A stretch of DNA of 64,000 nucleotides from CAYZHM01 sp964478225 (GTDB lineage: Bacteria; Pseudomonadota; Alphaproteobacteria; Micavibrionales; Micavibrionaceae): NCBI GenBank assembly GCA_964478225.1, contig CAYZHM010000001.1:186001-250000 (forward strand), read 5' to 3'. Position 1 is the stretch's first letter, and each line of letters begins with the position of its first letter. Of this stretch, positions 33,759-42,973 are shown piece by piece. The notes beneath the pieces are model-generated. The model searched no databases. It saw only the letters and a list, made by a program, of their open reading frames with translations, and was not told where the DNA came from. The translations under genes and the position numbers were made by a program.

Positions 33759-36434
33759 ATGCTGCTTCATCTTGCTACCAAAATTTTCGGATCTTCCAAT
33801 GAACGTGTGCTTAAAGGCTATCGAAAGCAAATCGAAGCAATTAACTCGCTCGAGCCTTTGATAGAGGCACTAAGCGATGAACAGCTGCAGGCCAAGACAT
33901 CGGAGTTTCGCACACGATTAGAAAAAGGCGAAAACTTAGAAGACATAAAATACGAAGCTTTTGCCGTTGTTCGTGAGGCCGCGAAACGGACTCTTGGCAT
34001 GCGTCATTTTGATGTTCAGCTGATTGGCGGTCTGGTTTTACATGATGGCAATATTGCAGAGATGAAAACTGGCGAAGGTAAGACCTTGATGTCCACCCTG
34101 CCCGTTTACCTGAATGCTTTGCCTGGAAAAGGCGTCCATGTTGTGACTGTTAACGATTACCTTGCCAGCAGGGATGCTGAGTGGATGGGAGAAATTTACA
34201 GGTTTTTGGGACTAAGCGTTTCTTGCATTGTGAACGGTATGGAAGATCCTGAGCGTCAGCAAGCTTATGCGGCTGATGTCACTTATTGCACGAATAATGA
34301 ACTGGGCTTTGATTATCTGCGTGACAATATGAAGATTCATCTCTCGCGTGCAGTTCAGCGCCCATTCCATTATGCGATTGTTGATGAGGTGGACTCTATT
34401 CTCATCGATGAAGCACGGACGCCTCTTATTATTTCCGGTCCTTCTGAATCTGCGACGGATTTATATGTTGCCGTTGATAAGATCATTCCTCAGCTTTCAG
34501 AAGATGATTATGAAATGGATGAAAAGCACAAAACTATTGTGCTGACTGAGGACGGAACGGAGCATGTTGAAGAGCTCCTAAGATCAGGTGTTCTGTTGAA
34601 AGAAGGCAGTATGTATGATCTGCAGAATATTAGCCTGGTTCATCACGTTAACCAGGCGCTGCGTGCGCATAAAATGTTCCATGAGAACACAGATTACATC
34701 ATTAAAGATGGCAAAGTTGTTTTGATTGATGAATTTACCGGCCGAATGATGGATGGCCGCCGCCTCTCAGAAGGCTTACATCAAGCGATTGAAGCCAAAG
34801 AACGCGTTGATATTCAGACGGAAAACCAGACTTTGGCGTCTATCACGTTCCAGAACCTGTTTCGTCTTTACCCAAAAATGGGTGGTATGACAGGCACAGC
34901 GATGACAGAGGCCGGTGAGTTTGCAGAGATATATAATCTTGGGGTTGTTGCGATTCCGACGAATGTTCCTGTTTCCCGCTTGGACCATCAGGACAAGATT
35001 TATAAATCGCTTAAGGAAAAAGATGATGCGATTGTTGCTTTGATCAAAGAGTGTAATGAGCGTAATCAACCTGTTCTGGTCGGCACTGTATCCATTGAAA
35101 AATCAGAGACTTTATCCGAGCGTTTAAAAAAGGAAAAAATTAAACACAATGTTTTGAATGCGCGTTATCACGAGCAAGAAGCTCAAATTATTGCACAGGC
35201 TGGACGTCCCAGCGCTGTGACGATTGCAACGAACATGGCGGGCCGCGGAACGGATATTCAGCTTGGTGGCAATCCTGATATGGTTGAAGACGGCGTGAAG
35301 ATTGATTTCAAGGCTGATAAGCAGCGTGTTCTTGAGGCTGGCGGGTTGTATGTTATCGGCACAGAGCGGCACGAATCTAGGCGGATTGATAATCAGCTGC
35401 GCGGCCGTTCGGGCCGTCAGGGTGATCCTGGGGCATCGATGTTTTTTTTATCCACGGAAGATGATTTGATGCGTGTTTTTGGCGGCGATCGCTTGGATGC
35501 TCTTTTGAATAATCCACGTCTTGGGCTTCAGGAAGGTGAAGCACTTGAAAATCCGTTGATTTCAAAACTGCTTGAACGTGCGCAAGCCAAAGTAGAATCC
35601 ATGCATTTCGAAATTCGTAAGAATTTGCTGAAATATGACGATGTGATGAATGACCAGCGTAAAATTATTTATGAACAGCGCTGGGAAATTATGTCGTCAA
35701 CAAACGTGGAAGATATCATTCTCGATATGCGTCATGATGTGATTGAAAGCATGGTGCATTCTTATATTCCTCCTGGATCATATTCAGAACAATGGGACAC
35801 CGAAACATTGCAGAATGAAGTTTTGCGGTTGTTGGCCCTCCAATTGCCTATTCATCAATGGGCGCAGTCAGAAGGCGTGGCCAATGAAGAAATTTTAGAG
35901 CGGCTTATTGATGCTTCAGACAAAAGAATGGCTGAGAAGGCTGCGAATACGGGATTGGAGCTGTGGAGACGGATTGAGAAAAACGTCCTCTTGCAAATCC
36001 TTGATCAGCACTGGAAAGAACATTTACTTAACCTTGATCATTTGCGCCAAGGCATTAACTTGCGTGCGTTTGGACAAAAAGATCCTTTGAATGAATATAA
36101 GACTGAAGCTTTTATCCTGTTTGAGCAAATGCTTGATTTGATGCGCGAAAATGTCACGATGACCTTGTCTTTGGTCGAGGTTCATTTTGGAGAAGAGCGT
36201 ACAACGCTTGCTATGCCTGGCTATGTTCCACCTGAAGAACAAAAGACACAGCAGACACGGCAAGATCCTGCAACGGCACCTCAGAAAAATGTTCAGCCTT
36301 TCATGCGTAAATCTCAGGATTTTGATAAAAACAATCCTGAGACCTGGGGCAAAGTTCAGCGCAATGCAGAGTGCCCTTGCGGATCAGGCAAGAAGTTCAA
36401 GCAATGTCATGGCAGTGTGACACAGCAGGCATGA
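33759..36434 (+). CDS. secA: Preprotein translocase ATPase SecA
   Basis: The 891-residue motor of the Sec export pathway. Walker A is MKTGEGKTLMSTLP (about 100-115), the DEAD-like motif is VDEVDSILIDEARTPLIIS, and the second NBD has MAGRGTDIQLGG and GRSGRQGDPG. The helical wing and scaffold are present, and the C-terminus has the zinc-binding ECPCGSGKKFKQCHG for SecB and lipid contacts. Length is normal. Its TGA overlaps the ATG of the oxidoreductase gene downstream. Confidence 0.98.
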   Translation: MLLHLATKIFGSSNERVLKGYRKQIEAINSLEPLIEALSDEQLQAKTSEFRTRLEKGENLEDIKYEAFAVVREAAKRTLGMRHFDVQLIGGLVLHDGNIAEMKTGEGKTLMSTLPVYLNALPGKGVHVVTVNDYLASRDAEWMGEIYRFLGLSVSCIVNGMEDPERQQAYAADVTYCTNNELGFDYLRDNMKIHLSRAVQRPFHYAIVDEVDSILIDEARTPLIISGPSESATDLYVAVDKIIPQLSEDDYEMDEKHKTIVLTEDGTEHVEELLRSGVLLKEGSMYDLQNISLVHHVNQALRAHKMFHENTDYIIKDGKVVLIDEFTGRMMDGRRLSEGLHQAIEAKERVDIQTENQTLASITFQNLFRLYPKMGGMTGTAMTEAGEFAEIYNLGVVAIPTNVPVSRLDHQDKIYKSLKEKDDAIVALIKECNERNQPVLVGTVSIEKSETLSERLKKEKIKHNVLNARYHEQEAQIIAQAGRPSAVTIATNMAGRGTDIQLGGNPDMVEDGVKIDFKADKQRVLEAGGLYVIGTERHESRRIDNQLRGRSGRQGDPGASMFFLSTEDDLMRVFGGDRLDALLNNPRLGLQEGEALENPLISKLLERAQAKVESMHFEIRKNLLKYDDVMNDQRKIIYEQRWEIMSSTNVEDIILDMRHDVIESMVHSYIPPGSYSEQWDTETLQNEVLRLLALQLPIHQWAQSEGVANEEILERLIDASDKRMAEKAANTGLELWRRIEKNVLLQILDQHWKEHLLNLDHLRQGINLRAFGQKDPLNEYKTEAFILFEQMLDLMRENVTMTLSLVEVHFGEERTTLAMPGYVPPEEQKTQQTRQDPATAPQKNVQPFMRKSQDFDKNNPETWGKVQRNAECPCGSGKKFKQCHGSVTQQA

Positions 36435-37528
36435 CCAGGAAAAATCCTGATATTCTCATCATCGGCGCGGGGATTGCGGGATTATGGCTGTTTTACACCC
36501 TGAAACGGCAAGGATATGATGTTCTCCTTCTCACAGACAAAGGCATTGGCGCAGGACAAAGTATTGCCTCGCAAGGGATTATTCATTCTGGTTTGAAATA
36601 CACACTGGCAGGAAAGGTGAATGAGCTGGCGCGCTCAATCAGCAAAATGCCAGACCGATGGAGAGCATCTCTGCAAACCGATTTACAAGGAGCACAGATA
36701 TTATCTCCGTCGCAGTATTTGTTTATTCCTCCGGGCATTGCAGGAAACCTTATTAAAATTGCTACGGAAAAGACTTTTGGTGACAGCGTAAAAGCGGCTT
36801 CCTCACCCTACTCTGCTTTTAAAGGCACAGTTTTGGACATGGGTGAAATGGTTTTGGACATTCCTTCTGTAATCTATGCCTTGGCAGAACCTTACAAAGA
36901 TTGCATTCGCGTAGGGGTGGGTATTGATGGCGTTGATGCCAAGATGGTTATTTACACAGCGGCGAGTAGCAATCTGAAATTCGCGAAAAAAAATGATCAC
37001 GATAAGGGGGTGGCTACGCAGCACAGGCCTCTTATGAACGTTATGGTCAAGAATGCCCCCTTTCCGCTTTATGCCCATTTTGTTGGGCCCAGTGATAGGC
37101 CAGTGGCCACTGTAACAACTCATAAGACAAAATATGGCGATCTTGTGTGGTATCTTGGCGGGCAGGTTGCTGAAAGGTCTTTGGATTCTAATCCGCTGGA
37201 AGCTTATGACTTTGCAATCAAGGCGTTTGAGAAATACCTGCCGGGTCTTGATACATCAGGTTTTGAGTGGGCGGCGTTGCCGATTGACAGGGTTGAAGGG
37301 CAATCAGGAACAAAAGGCTGGATGCCGGACACTCCGACCATTCATCAGGCCGGAAATCATTTGTATTGCTGGCCAACAAAGTTGACATTTGCGCCGTTGT
37401 TGACTGACATGGTTATGGAGAGGATTGATTTTAAGCCTAGCGGCGTGTGTGGAGATTACTCAGATTTGGAGCAAGCGGATTACGCGAAAGCGCCGTGGGA
37501 TGTAGCGGAATGGACAAAGTTGAACTAG
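36431..37528 (+). CDS. FAD-dependent oxidoreductase (DAO family)
   Basis: The frame is open from 36371, but the ATG at 36431 overlaps the secA stop (ATGA) and directly precedes the Rossmann motif ILIIGAGIAGLWLFYTLKRQG, so it is the start; length 365. A GIGAGQSIASQGIIHSGLKY segment follows, typical of DadA/glycine-oxidase-like flavoenzymes; the distal part has VWYLGGQVAER and GMMPDTPTIH-like segments. The substrate is unknown, perhaps an amino acid or 2-hydroxy acid. The next gene overlaps it by 19 bases. Confidence 0.8.
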   Translation: MTRKNPDILIIGAGIAGLWLFYTLKRQGYDVLLLTDKGIGAGQSIASQGIIHSGLKYTLAGKVNELARSISKMPDRWRASLQTDLQGAQILSPSQYLFIPPGIAGNLIKIATEKTFGDSVKAASSPYSAFKGTVLDMGEMVLDIPSVIYALAEPYKDCIRVGVGIDGVDAKMVIYTAASSNLKFAKKNDHDKGVATQHRPLMNVMVKNAPFPLYAHFVGPSDRPVATVTTHKTKYGDLVWYLGGQVAERSLDSNPLEAYDFAIKAFEKYLPGLDTSGFEWAALPIDRVEGQSGTKGWMPDTPTIHQAGNHLYCWPTKLTFAPLLTDMVMERIDFKPSGVCGDYSDLEQADYAKAPWDVAEWTKLN

Positions 37529-38271
37529 GGACCACAGGACTTCTTGTTTCCCGCCTTGGTTTGGGGACTGTAAAGTTTGGGCGCAATGAAGGTGTCAAAT
37601 ATCCGCATGGTTTTGAGATTCCAGATGAAGATGTTCTAGCCCGTTTGCTGGCGCTGGCGAAGGATTTAGGAATGAACTTGCTGGACACCGCCCCTGCTTA
37701 TGGATCGAGCGAAGAGCGATTGGGCCACTTGCTCAAGGGACAACGACAAGATTGGGTGATCGTTGGCAAGGTTGGCGAAGAGTTTGAGAACGGCGTTTCT
37801 TCCTATAATTTTACGCCAGAGCATTTTGAAATGTCGCTTATGGGCTCCTTAGAGCGATTGCAGACAGATTATTTGGATGTCCTTTTGGTTCATTCGGATG
37901 GCAATGATTTGGAAAATTTAAATGATGAGATTATCCAAACCATGCTTGGCTTCAAAGAACGAGGCCTTGTGAGAGCGGTTGGAGCCTCCACAAAAACCGT
38001 AGAGGGCGGCATTAAGGCCCTTCAGACGATGGATGTTGTCATGGCGAGCTATAATCCAGACTACACGGATGAGCTGCCTGTTCTCGATTACGCGGCGGCG
38101 GAGAATAAAGGTGTCTTGCTGAAGAAAGTTTTATCGAGTGGGCATGCCACGTCTCCAGAGAAAGCCCTTCAGTTTGCCCTCTCGCATCCAGCGGTGAGCG
38201 CGGCGATTGTTGGGACGATTTCTGAAGACAATTTAAAATCAAATGCCGCTGCGGCTAAGGCAGGGCTTTGA
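37510..38271 (+). CDS. Aldo/keto reductase
   Basis: A 253-residue TIM-barrel NADPH-dependent reductase. The ATG at 37510 gives the family N-terminus MDKVELGTTGLLVSRLGLGT; the upstream extension overlaps the previous gene. The catalytic tetrad is largely visible: Asp in NLLDTAPAYGSSEERLG, Tyr in the same segment, Lys in VIVGKVG, and His in VLLVHSDG. The enzyme is shorter than the usual ~300 residues, lacking some C-terminal loop sequence. The substrate is not predictable. It overlaps the FAD oxidoreductase by 19 bases and the convergent CNNM gene by 17, so the two oxidoreductases probably form a unit downstream of secA. Confidence 0.85.
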   Translation: MDKVELGTTGLLVSRLGLGTVKFGRNEGVKYPHGFEIPDEDVLARLLALAKDLGMNLLDTAPAYGSSEERLGHLLKGQRQDWVIVGKVGEEFENGVSSYNFTPEHFEMSLMGSLERLQTDYLDVLLVHSDGNDLENLNDEIIQTMLGFKERGLVRAVGASTKTVEGGIKALQTMDVVMASYNPDYTDELPVLDYAAAENKGVLLKKVLSSGHATSPEKALQFALSHPAVSAAIVGTISEDNLKSNAAAAKAGL

Positions 38272-39538
38272 GTTTTGATGGCGGCGTTAGACGGATCCGC
38301 AAAATTTGATTGCGGCTTTTTTTGATGATGTCGAAACGGAAATCCTGGAACATAAAGCTTTGTCCGGTTTCCGGAATGGACCGTGATTGATAAAGAATTA
38401 AACCGGCAAGCGTTGAATAATCTTCCCCTTCCGGTAAATCCCAGTTGAATTCACGGTTAAGGTCACGCAGCGGTACAGACCCCTCCACCATATAAGATCC
38501 GCTTTGAAGTTTGCGCACCCCGGCAACGCTGATGTCATGCTCATCATCAATTTCACCAACGATTTCTTCGAGAATATCTTCCAGCGTTACGATACCCATG
38601 AAAGAGCCGTATTCATCGACGACAACGGCAAAATGCTCTTTGCGGTTACGGAACGCCTGAAGCTGGTCATAGAGGGTTGTTGTCTCGGGTATAAACCATG
38701 GCTCCATCACCACATCATCAAGTTTTATTTTTGAAGTATCCCCCCTTACCTCATGAAAACCTTTTAACAAAAGCTTGGCATGGATAACCCCAACGATATT
38801 GTCCTGGTTGTCTTTCCAAAGCGGTAGGCGTGTATAAGGGCTCTCAAGAACCTGAGTTACAATATCTCTCAGGTTTTGGTCGGCTTCAATCATGGTCACG
38901 TTTTTGCGGTGGATCATGATTTCCTCGACCGCGACGTCGAACAAATCGAGGATCGAGCGCAGCATGGTGCGTTGCTGCTGAATTTTTTTGCCTGGGCCTT
39001 GGTGCATATCAATGGCGCCACGAAGAAGTTCGAGATGCGATCCTGCGCTCACTTTGGAGAGGTTTACGCCGAAGATTTTGAGAACAAGGCGGACAATTGC
39101 GCTGACCATTTCTGTGACAGGAGAAAAAACAAGCACCACAATTTTTATAATTGGCGCGATGCGCATCGACATGCGGTCTGCGTGATGCAAGGCGTAGGTT
39201 TTGGGCAGAACTTCAGCAAAAATCAAAAGCGCCAAAGTCATGACAAGCGTTGCGTAAACCACGCCAGTTTGTCCAAATATTTTGATCAAAACGCTTGTGG
39301 CCAGCGCCGAAGACAAAATGTTGACGAGGTTGTTGCCGAAAAGCAAAGCGCCGATCAGCTTGTCTTTCTTCTCGCGTATTTTATTAACCAAAATAGCTCG
39401 TTTGTTTCCCGCCTTGGCACGGGCGTGCATACGCGCACTAGAAGCAGCCGTCAATGCGGTTTCCGCACCAGAGAAAAAGGCTGACAACAGAACTAGTACG
39501 ATAATGACTAGGACTGGGATGAGAATGCCGATCTCCAT
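38255..39538 (-). CDS. CNNM/CBS domain membrane protein (HlyC/CorC family)
   Basis: A 427-residue protein in the CorC/HlyC/YfjD layout. An N-terminal CNNM (DUF21) domain with three or four membrane helices (LVLLSAFFSGAETALTAAS is the typical opening), two CBS domains (about 200-330; HAKLLLKGFHEV and DEYGSFMGIVTLEDILEEIV) and a C-terminal transporter-associated domain (MVEGSVPLRDLNREFNWDLP). These proteins are linked to Mg2+/Co2+ efflux or resistance. The CBS pair suggests nucleotide sensing. Its start overlaps the aroB end by 31 bases. Confidence 0.9.
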   Translation of the reverse strand: MEIGILIPVLVIIVLVLLSAFFSGAETALTAASSARMHARAKAGNKRAILVNKIREKKDKLIGALLFGNNLVNILSSALATSVLIKIFGQTGVVYATLVMTLALLIFAEVLPKTYALHHADRMSMRIAPIIKIVVLVFSPVTEMVSAIVRLVLKIFGVNLSKVSAGSHLELLRGAIDMHQGPGKKIQQQRTMLRSILDLFDVAVEEIMIHRKNVTMIEADQNLRDIVTQVLESPYTRLPLWKDNQDNIVGVIHAKLLLKGFHEVRGDTSKIKLDDVVMEPWFIPETTTLYDQLQAFRNRKEHFAVVVDEYGSFMGIVTLEDILEEIVGEIDDEHDISVAGVRKLQSGSYMVEGSVPLRDLNREFNWDLPEGEDYSTLAGLILYQSRSIPETGQSFMFQDFRFDIIKKSRNQILRIRLTPPSKLKALP

Positions 39539-40707
39539 AGCCCTTTTATACCTTTGAGTTTAAATTCCTGACGTGTGCTGCCCTGGGCATCTCCGCCCAA
39601 GGACTCTTTTACGACCTCGCGAACAAGTTTTTGTGGTGCTTCGTCGCTAAGGAACGTTTGACCGATGCCGCCTGCGAGAATAAAGGTCATTTTATCGCTG
39701 GTGATTTTTTTGTCCTGGCGCATGATCTCCATAATTTTATCAACTGAGGCGGTTAACGGCGGGTTGATTGTCGAAGCCTTAATGGGCAACCCGACTTTGG
39801 TCAAATGTGCCTCAAGCCTTTCGACGTCTTCACGTTCACAAAGTTTCATTCGGCTGGATAGCTCAAGAGCCATGACCATGCCAATTGAGACGGCCTCGCC
39901 ATGAAGAAGTGAACCGTTATATCCAGCGGCAGTTTCTAACGCGTGACCAAATGTATGGCCGAGATTGAGCAATGCGCGCTTGCCGTCTTCCTCTTTCTCA
40001 TCCTTTTCGACGATAGAAGCTTTGGACTTAACGCTCGTTTCAATGGCCTCAACCAAAACATCGCTTTCAAGTTCACACACCCTGGTGCCGTTTTGCTCTA
40101 GCCAGGCAAAAAATGCGGAATTGTTGATTAAACCGTATTTAACGATTTCTGCATAACCTGCAAGAAGTTCTCTGGGGGGCAAGGTCTTAAGAAAATCAAT
40201 ATCGATGATGACGGCTGATGGTTGGTAAAAGCTTCCAATAAGATTTTTGCCTTTGGCTGTGTTGATGCCAGTCTTTCCGCCAACGGAGCTGTCGACTTGC
40301 GATAGTAAAGTTGTGGGAATTTGGATATATGGAATGCCGCGCAAAGTGATGGAGGCGCAGAACCCTGCGATATCGCCTGTGACCCCCCCTCCTAAAGCCA
40401 GAACCATGGATTTACGATTTACTCCATTGGCGAGCATCCAGTCGGTGATCTTCTCAATGCTTGAAAGTGATTTGGACGACTCGCCTGGCTTGAGAGCAAA
40501 AGAAGAGACCGATTTCACACTGCCATTTTTAAGAATATCTTCGATTGTCTTGGCATGTTCGGTGACGTTTTCGTCATGGATGATAAAGAGATTTTTACCG
40601 GTAATATCTTCTGGGATAAAATCGAGGATGCGATAAATCAGACCCGCGCCTATGTATATGTCATAGGATCTTGAACTGAGATTGATGGTAACTATGCGCG
40701 TTTCCAT
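39508..40707 (-). CDS. aroB: 3-Dehydroquinate synthase
   Basis: Second enzyme of the shikimate pathway (DAHP to 3-dehydroquinate), NAD- and metal-dependent. Motifs: MVLALGGGVTGDIAGF, TTLLSQVDSSVGGKTGIN, the metal-ligand Glu in LAGYAEIVKYGL, and the two His in LNLGHTFGHALE and LLHGEAVSIGM. At 399 residues it is about 35 longer than usual because of a polar C-terminal tail (from about residue 365), which overlaps the CNNM gene. aroK lies two bases upstream, so the pair is one operon. Confidence 0.96.
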   Translation of the reverse strand: METRIVTINLSSRSYDIYIGAGLIYRILDFIPEDITGKNLFIIHDENVTEHAKTIEDILKNGSVKSVSSFALKPGESSKSLSSIEKITDWMLANGVNRKSMVLALGGGVTGDIAGFCASITLRGIPYIQIPTTLLSQVDSSVGGKTGINTAKGKNLIGSFYQPSAVIIDIDFLKTLPPRELLAGYAEIVKYGLINNSAFFAWLEQNGTRVCELESDVLVEAIETSVKSKASIVEKDEKEEDGKRALLNLGHTFGHALETAAGYNGSLLHGEAVSIGMVMALELSSRMKLCEREDVERLEAHLTKVGLPIKASTINPPLTASVDKIMEIMRQDKKITSDKMTFILAGGIGQTFLSDEAPQKLVREVVKESLGGDAQGSTRQEFKLKGIKGLWRSAFSSQS

Positions 40708-40709
40708 GT

Positions 40710-41285
40710 TTATTGTTTTATGTTCCCCGTTAGAAATTCATAAAGGCGTTGTATCAAATCTTGCGCCGCTGCATCAATCGAATTTTTGTCCATTGTAAAA
40801 CTCAGATCAGCTTGTTCGTAGTAAGGTTGCCTTTGCTTAAGCAGGTCGCTTAGCGTTTTCTTGGGATCATCGGTTTGCAGCAACGGCCTGTCTTTATTCT
40901 TTGAGACACGGTCGAAGAGAACATCAACATCCCCTTGAAGCCATATTGAGACCGCGCTTTTTTTGATAGCATCTAAAGTGGACGGATTCATGACTGCGCC
41001 GCCGCCGGTGGCTATCACTTTTGTGCCTTGTCCTAAAAGTTCTAAAATTGTTCTGGATTCTGCTGAGCGGAATTTTTCTTCGCCGTACTGATCAAAGATT
41101 TCAGCGATTGTAAGATCTGCCTTCTCTTCAATGACTTTATCGCTGTCGACAAAATCCAGGTTGAGGTTTCCGGCAAGTGCTCGGCCCAAAGTGCTCTTCC
41201 CGGTTCCCATCATGCCGATCAGGACAAGAGGTTTACCGCGGGTTTTTAAAATGCCTGTGATTTCGCTATAATCGGGCTTGTCCAT
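40710..41285 (-). CDS. aroK: Shikimate kinase
   Basis: Phosphorylates shikimate with ATP. Walker A is LIGMMGTGKSTLGRALA, the shikimate-binding Asp is in FVDSDKVIEEKADLTIAEIF, the FRSAESRTI motif binds substrate, and TGGGAVM is the conserved glycine loop; RPLLQTDDP lies in the lid. The frame is open from 41342, but the ATG at 41285 gives a normal length of 191 residues. It forms an operon with aroB. Chorismate mutase and tyrC lie about 9 kb away. Confidence 0.95.
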   Translation of the reverse strand: MDKPDYSEITGILKTRGKPLVLIGMMGTGKSTLGRALAGNLNLDFVDSDKVIEEKADLTIAEIFDQYGEEKFRSAESRTILELLGQGTKVIATGGGAVMNPSTLDAIKKSAVSIWLQGDVDVLFDRVSKNKDRPLLQTDDPKKTLSDLLKQRQPYYEQADLSFTMDKNSIDAAAQDLIQRLYEFLTGNIKQ

Positions 41286-41363
41286 TTTTACGAGCTTGAT
41301 ATATATCTGTAACGGTTTAGGGTTGGACTTGTGAAAAAACATTATTTAGGAAGGTGGGACAAC

Positions 41364-41501
41364 ATGAAAATGGTTAAGATCGTGGCGGCGGTTTTGGTTG
41401 TCATTTTGGTACTCGGTTTTGTATGGGTTTCATTGTCGGATGTGAAGAGTATACAGGAAAATACGAGCGTGAATATACCTGCCGATGAGGCTATTCGGTA
41501 G
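41364..41501 (+). CDS. Small single-helix membrane protein (45 aa)
   Basis: A 45-residue gene with a strong GGAAGGTGGG ribosome-binding region a few bases upstream. MKMVKIVAAVLVVILVLGFV plus the next four residues form one clear membrane helix, and the rest is a short polar tail. I do not recognise the family. It is divergent from aroK and precedes a 388-base AT-rich gap before xerD. The evidence for coding is the ribosome site, hydrophobic helix and clean stop. Confidence 0.5.
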   Translation: MKMVKIVAAVLVVILVLGFVWVSLSDVKSIQENTSVNIPADEAIR

Positions 41502-41621
41502 TAAATTGGTCTTTTTTCCTGATCTTTTTTGAGCTCGCCCTCTGGTTTTTGCATATTTTATGCGCTTGTCGTAATATTTTAAAACATATTGATTTTATTT
41601 ACAAAATCTTGTTAGAAAGTG

Positions 41622-41650
41622 TTGACAAACACCCCAAGTATTCTCATAAT
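41622..41650 (+). promoter_or_regulatory. Candidate promoter for xerD
   Basis: TTGACA at 41622-41627, exact 17-base spacer, CATAAT at 41645-41650. It would give a 5' leader of about 230 bases containing the inverted repeat at 41711-41742. Confidence 0.5.
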
Positions 41651-41710
41651 GCGCGAAATTTATGAAAAAGATGTGTTCAGCGCATAATTACAATCATAAT
41701 TGTCTTGACA

Positions 41711-41742
41711 TTATGAAAACAATGTGCAAATAGTTTTCATAA
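41711..41742. repeat. Perfect inverted repeat TTATGAAAAC-N12-GTTTTCATAA
   Basis: Ten-base arms at 41711-41720 and 41733-41742, 12-base spacer. The left arm is part of a 16-base motif repeated at 41660-41675 (14 of 16 identical). Probably an operator or leader hairpin for xerD. Confidence 0.55.
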
Positions 41743-41889
41743 CTAAAAAAAGTTGGCCGCATGCCGACACTGAGTAAGGATTCAAATCTCGGATAATTTT
41801 TATCTGCGATTTTTAAAAAGAATACTGCCGCGAATACGAATGTTTTCGATGTGTAGTGGGGTTAAAACAAAGAAAGAAGGAGAACGAAT

Positions 41890-42885
41890 ATGGCACGTCC
41901 AGGTCGTCCAGCAATGCCAAAACCAGATTTGCACCCAAGTGTGGATGCATTTTTGGATATGCTTACAACAGAGCGCGGGGCAGCGCTTAACACGAGACAC
42001 GCTTACTGGCGTGATCTTGCTGATGTGAGTTTGTATCTGCGCAAGGAAAAAGGCGCTGAGATCAACTCGGCCACAACAGATCAATTGAAGGCCTATTTGA
42101 AAGATTTGGCTGATCGTAAAAATACAAAAGGCGAAAAGACATCGAAGATCGCTGTGCGCACAGTTGCACGCCGTCTTTCAGCGCTTCGTCAGTATTACCG
42201 CTTCATGATCTCTGAAAACAAGCGTCAAGATGATCCGACAAACGGTATTGAAAGCCCAAAACAAACACGCACCTTGCCAAAGACATTGTCTGAGGCAGAA
42301 GTTAGCAACCTGATCCGCACAGCTGCGGAATCTGGCACCTCGGAAAGCATCCGTTTGGTGTGTTTACTCGAGTTGCTCTATGCGACAGGTCTTCGCGTTT
42401 CTGAGCTTGTTGGCTTGCCGATGTCAGCGATTGCTGATGACCAGCAATTTATCATGATCGCAGGTAAAGGCGGTCGTGAACGTATGGTTCCATTGTCAGG
42501 ACCAGCTCAAGAAGCTATGGCGAAATACATTGATGTGCGTAAGAAGTTTATTGGTGACGCAGATCAGTCTGCTCGTACATCAAAGTGGGTTTTCCCATCA
42601 CGTACTTCAGACAGCGGTCACTTGACCCGTCAGCGTTTTGCACAGTTGTTGAAAGACTTGGCACGCGCGGCAGGTATGGCAGACGGACGCGTTAGCCCGC
42701 ACGTTTTGAGACACGCTTTTGCGACCCATCTTTTGAGCCATGGCGCAGATTTGCGCTCAGTGCAGAAAATGTTGGGCCATGCTGACATTGCGACAACACA
42801 GATTTACACTCACATTGTTGGTGAAAATCTGAAAGAAACTGTGAAAGAAAAGCATCCTTTGTCAAAGAAGGCAGCAAACGCTTAA
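41890..42885 (+). CDS. xerD: Tyrosine recombinase XerD
   Basis: Site-specific recombinase that, with XerC, resolves chromosome dimers at dif before division. The 331-residue protein has an N-terminal SAM-like domain (about 14-110) and a catalytic domain with all six residues: Arg169 in TGLRVSEL, Lys193 in AGKGGRER, His271 and Arg274 in HVLRHAFATHLL, His297 in LGHADI, and the nucleophile Tyr306 in QIYTH. It begins with an extra MARPGRPAMPKPDLHPS extension. The gene has a strong AAGGAG site, a long regulated-looking leader, a terminator, and codon use biased to well-translated codons, suggesting high expression. No dif-like site was located here. Confidence 0.95.
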   Translation: MARPGRPAMPKPDLHPSVDAFLDMLTTERGAALNTRHAYWRDLADVSLYLRKEKGAEINSATTDQLKAYLKDLADRKNTKGEKTSKIAVRTVARRLSALRQYYRFMISENKRQDDPTNGIESPKQTRTLPKTLSEAEVSNLIRTAAESGTSESIRLVCLLELLYATGLRVSELVGLPMSAIADDQQFIMIAGKGGRERMVPLSGPAQEAMAKYIDVRKKFIGDADQSARTSKWVFPSRTSDSGHLTRQRFAQLLKDLARAAGMADGRVSPHVLRHAFATHLLSHGADLRSVQKMLGHADIATTQIYTHIVGENLKETVKEKHPLSKKAANA

Positions 42886-42907
42886 ACTTTAGAGCTTAAT
42901 TAAATTT

Positions 42908-42947
42908 AAAACAGGCAGAGATGTATTTGATCATCGCTGCCTGTTTT
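42908..42947 (+). terminator. Terminator after xerD
   Basis: Eleven-base perfect stem AAAACAGGCAG (42908-42918) and CTGCCTGTTTT (42937-42947), 18-base loop. The four U residues are part of the stem and only a weak U-tract follows. Confidence 0.6.
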
Positions 42948-42973
42948 GCTATAAGGCTTAAGGAGATAAGACT

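Larger units (their letters stand above)
41502..41889. other. 388-base AT-rich non-coding region upstream of xerD
   Basis: No gene is seen. It holds a promoter candidate (41622-41650), a ten-base perfect inverted repeat (41711-41742) directly after a second TTGACA (41705-41710), and a 16-base near-repeat TTATGAAAAAGATGTG (41660-41675), whose partner TTATGAAAACAATGTG lies at 41711-41726. The xerD start has a strong AAGGAG site. Confidence 0.6.
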
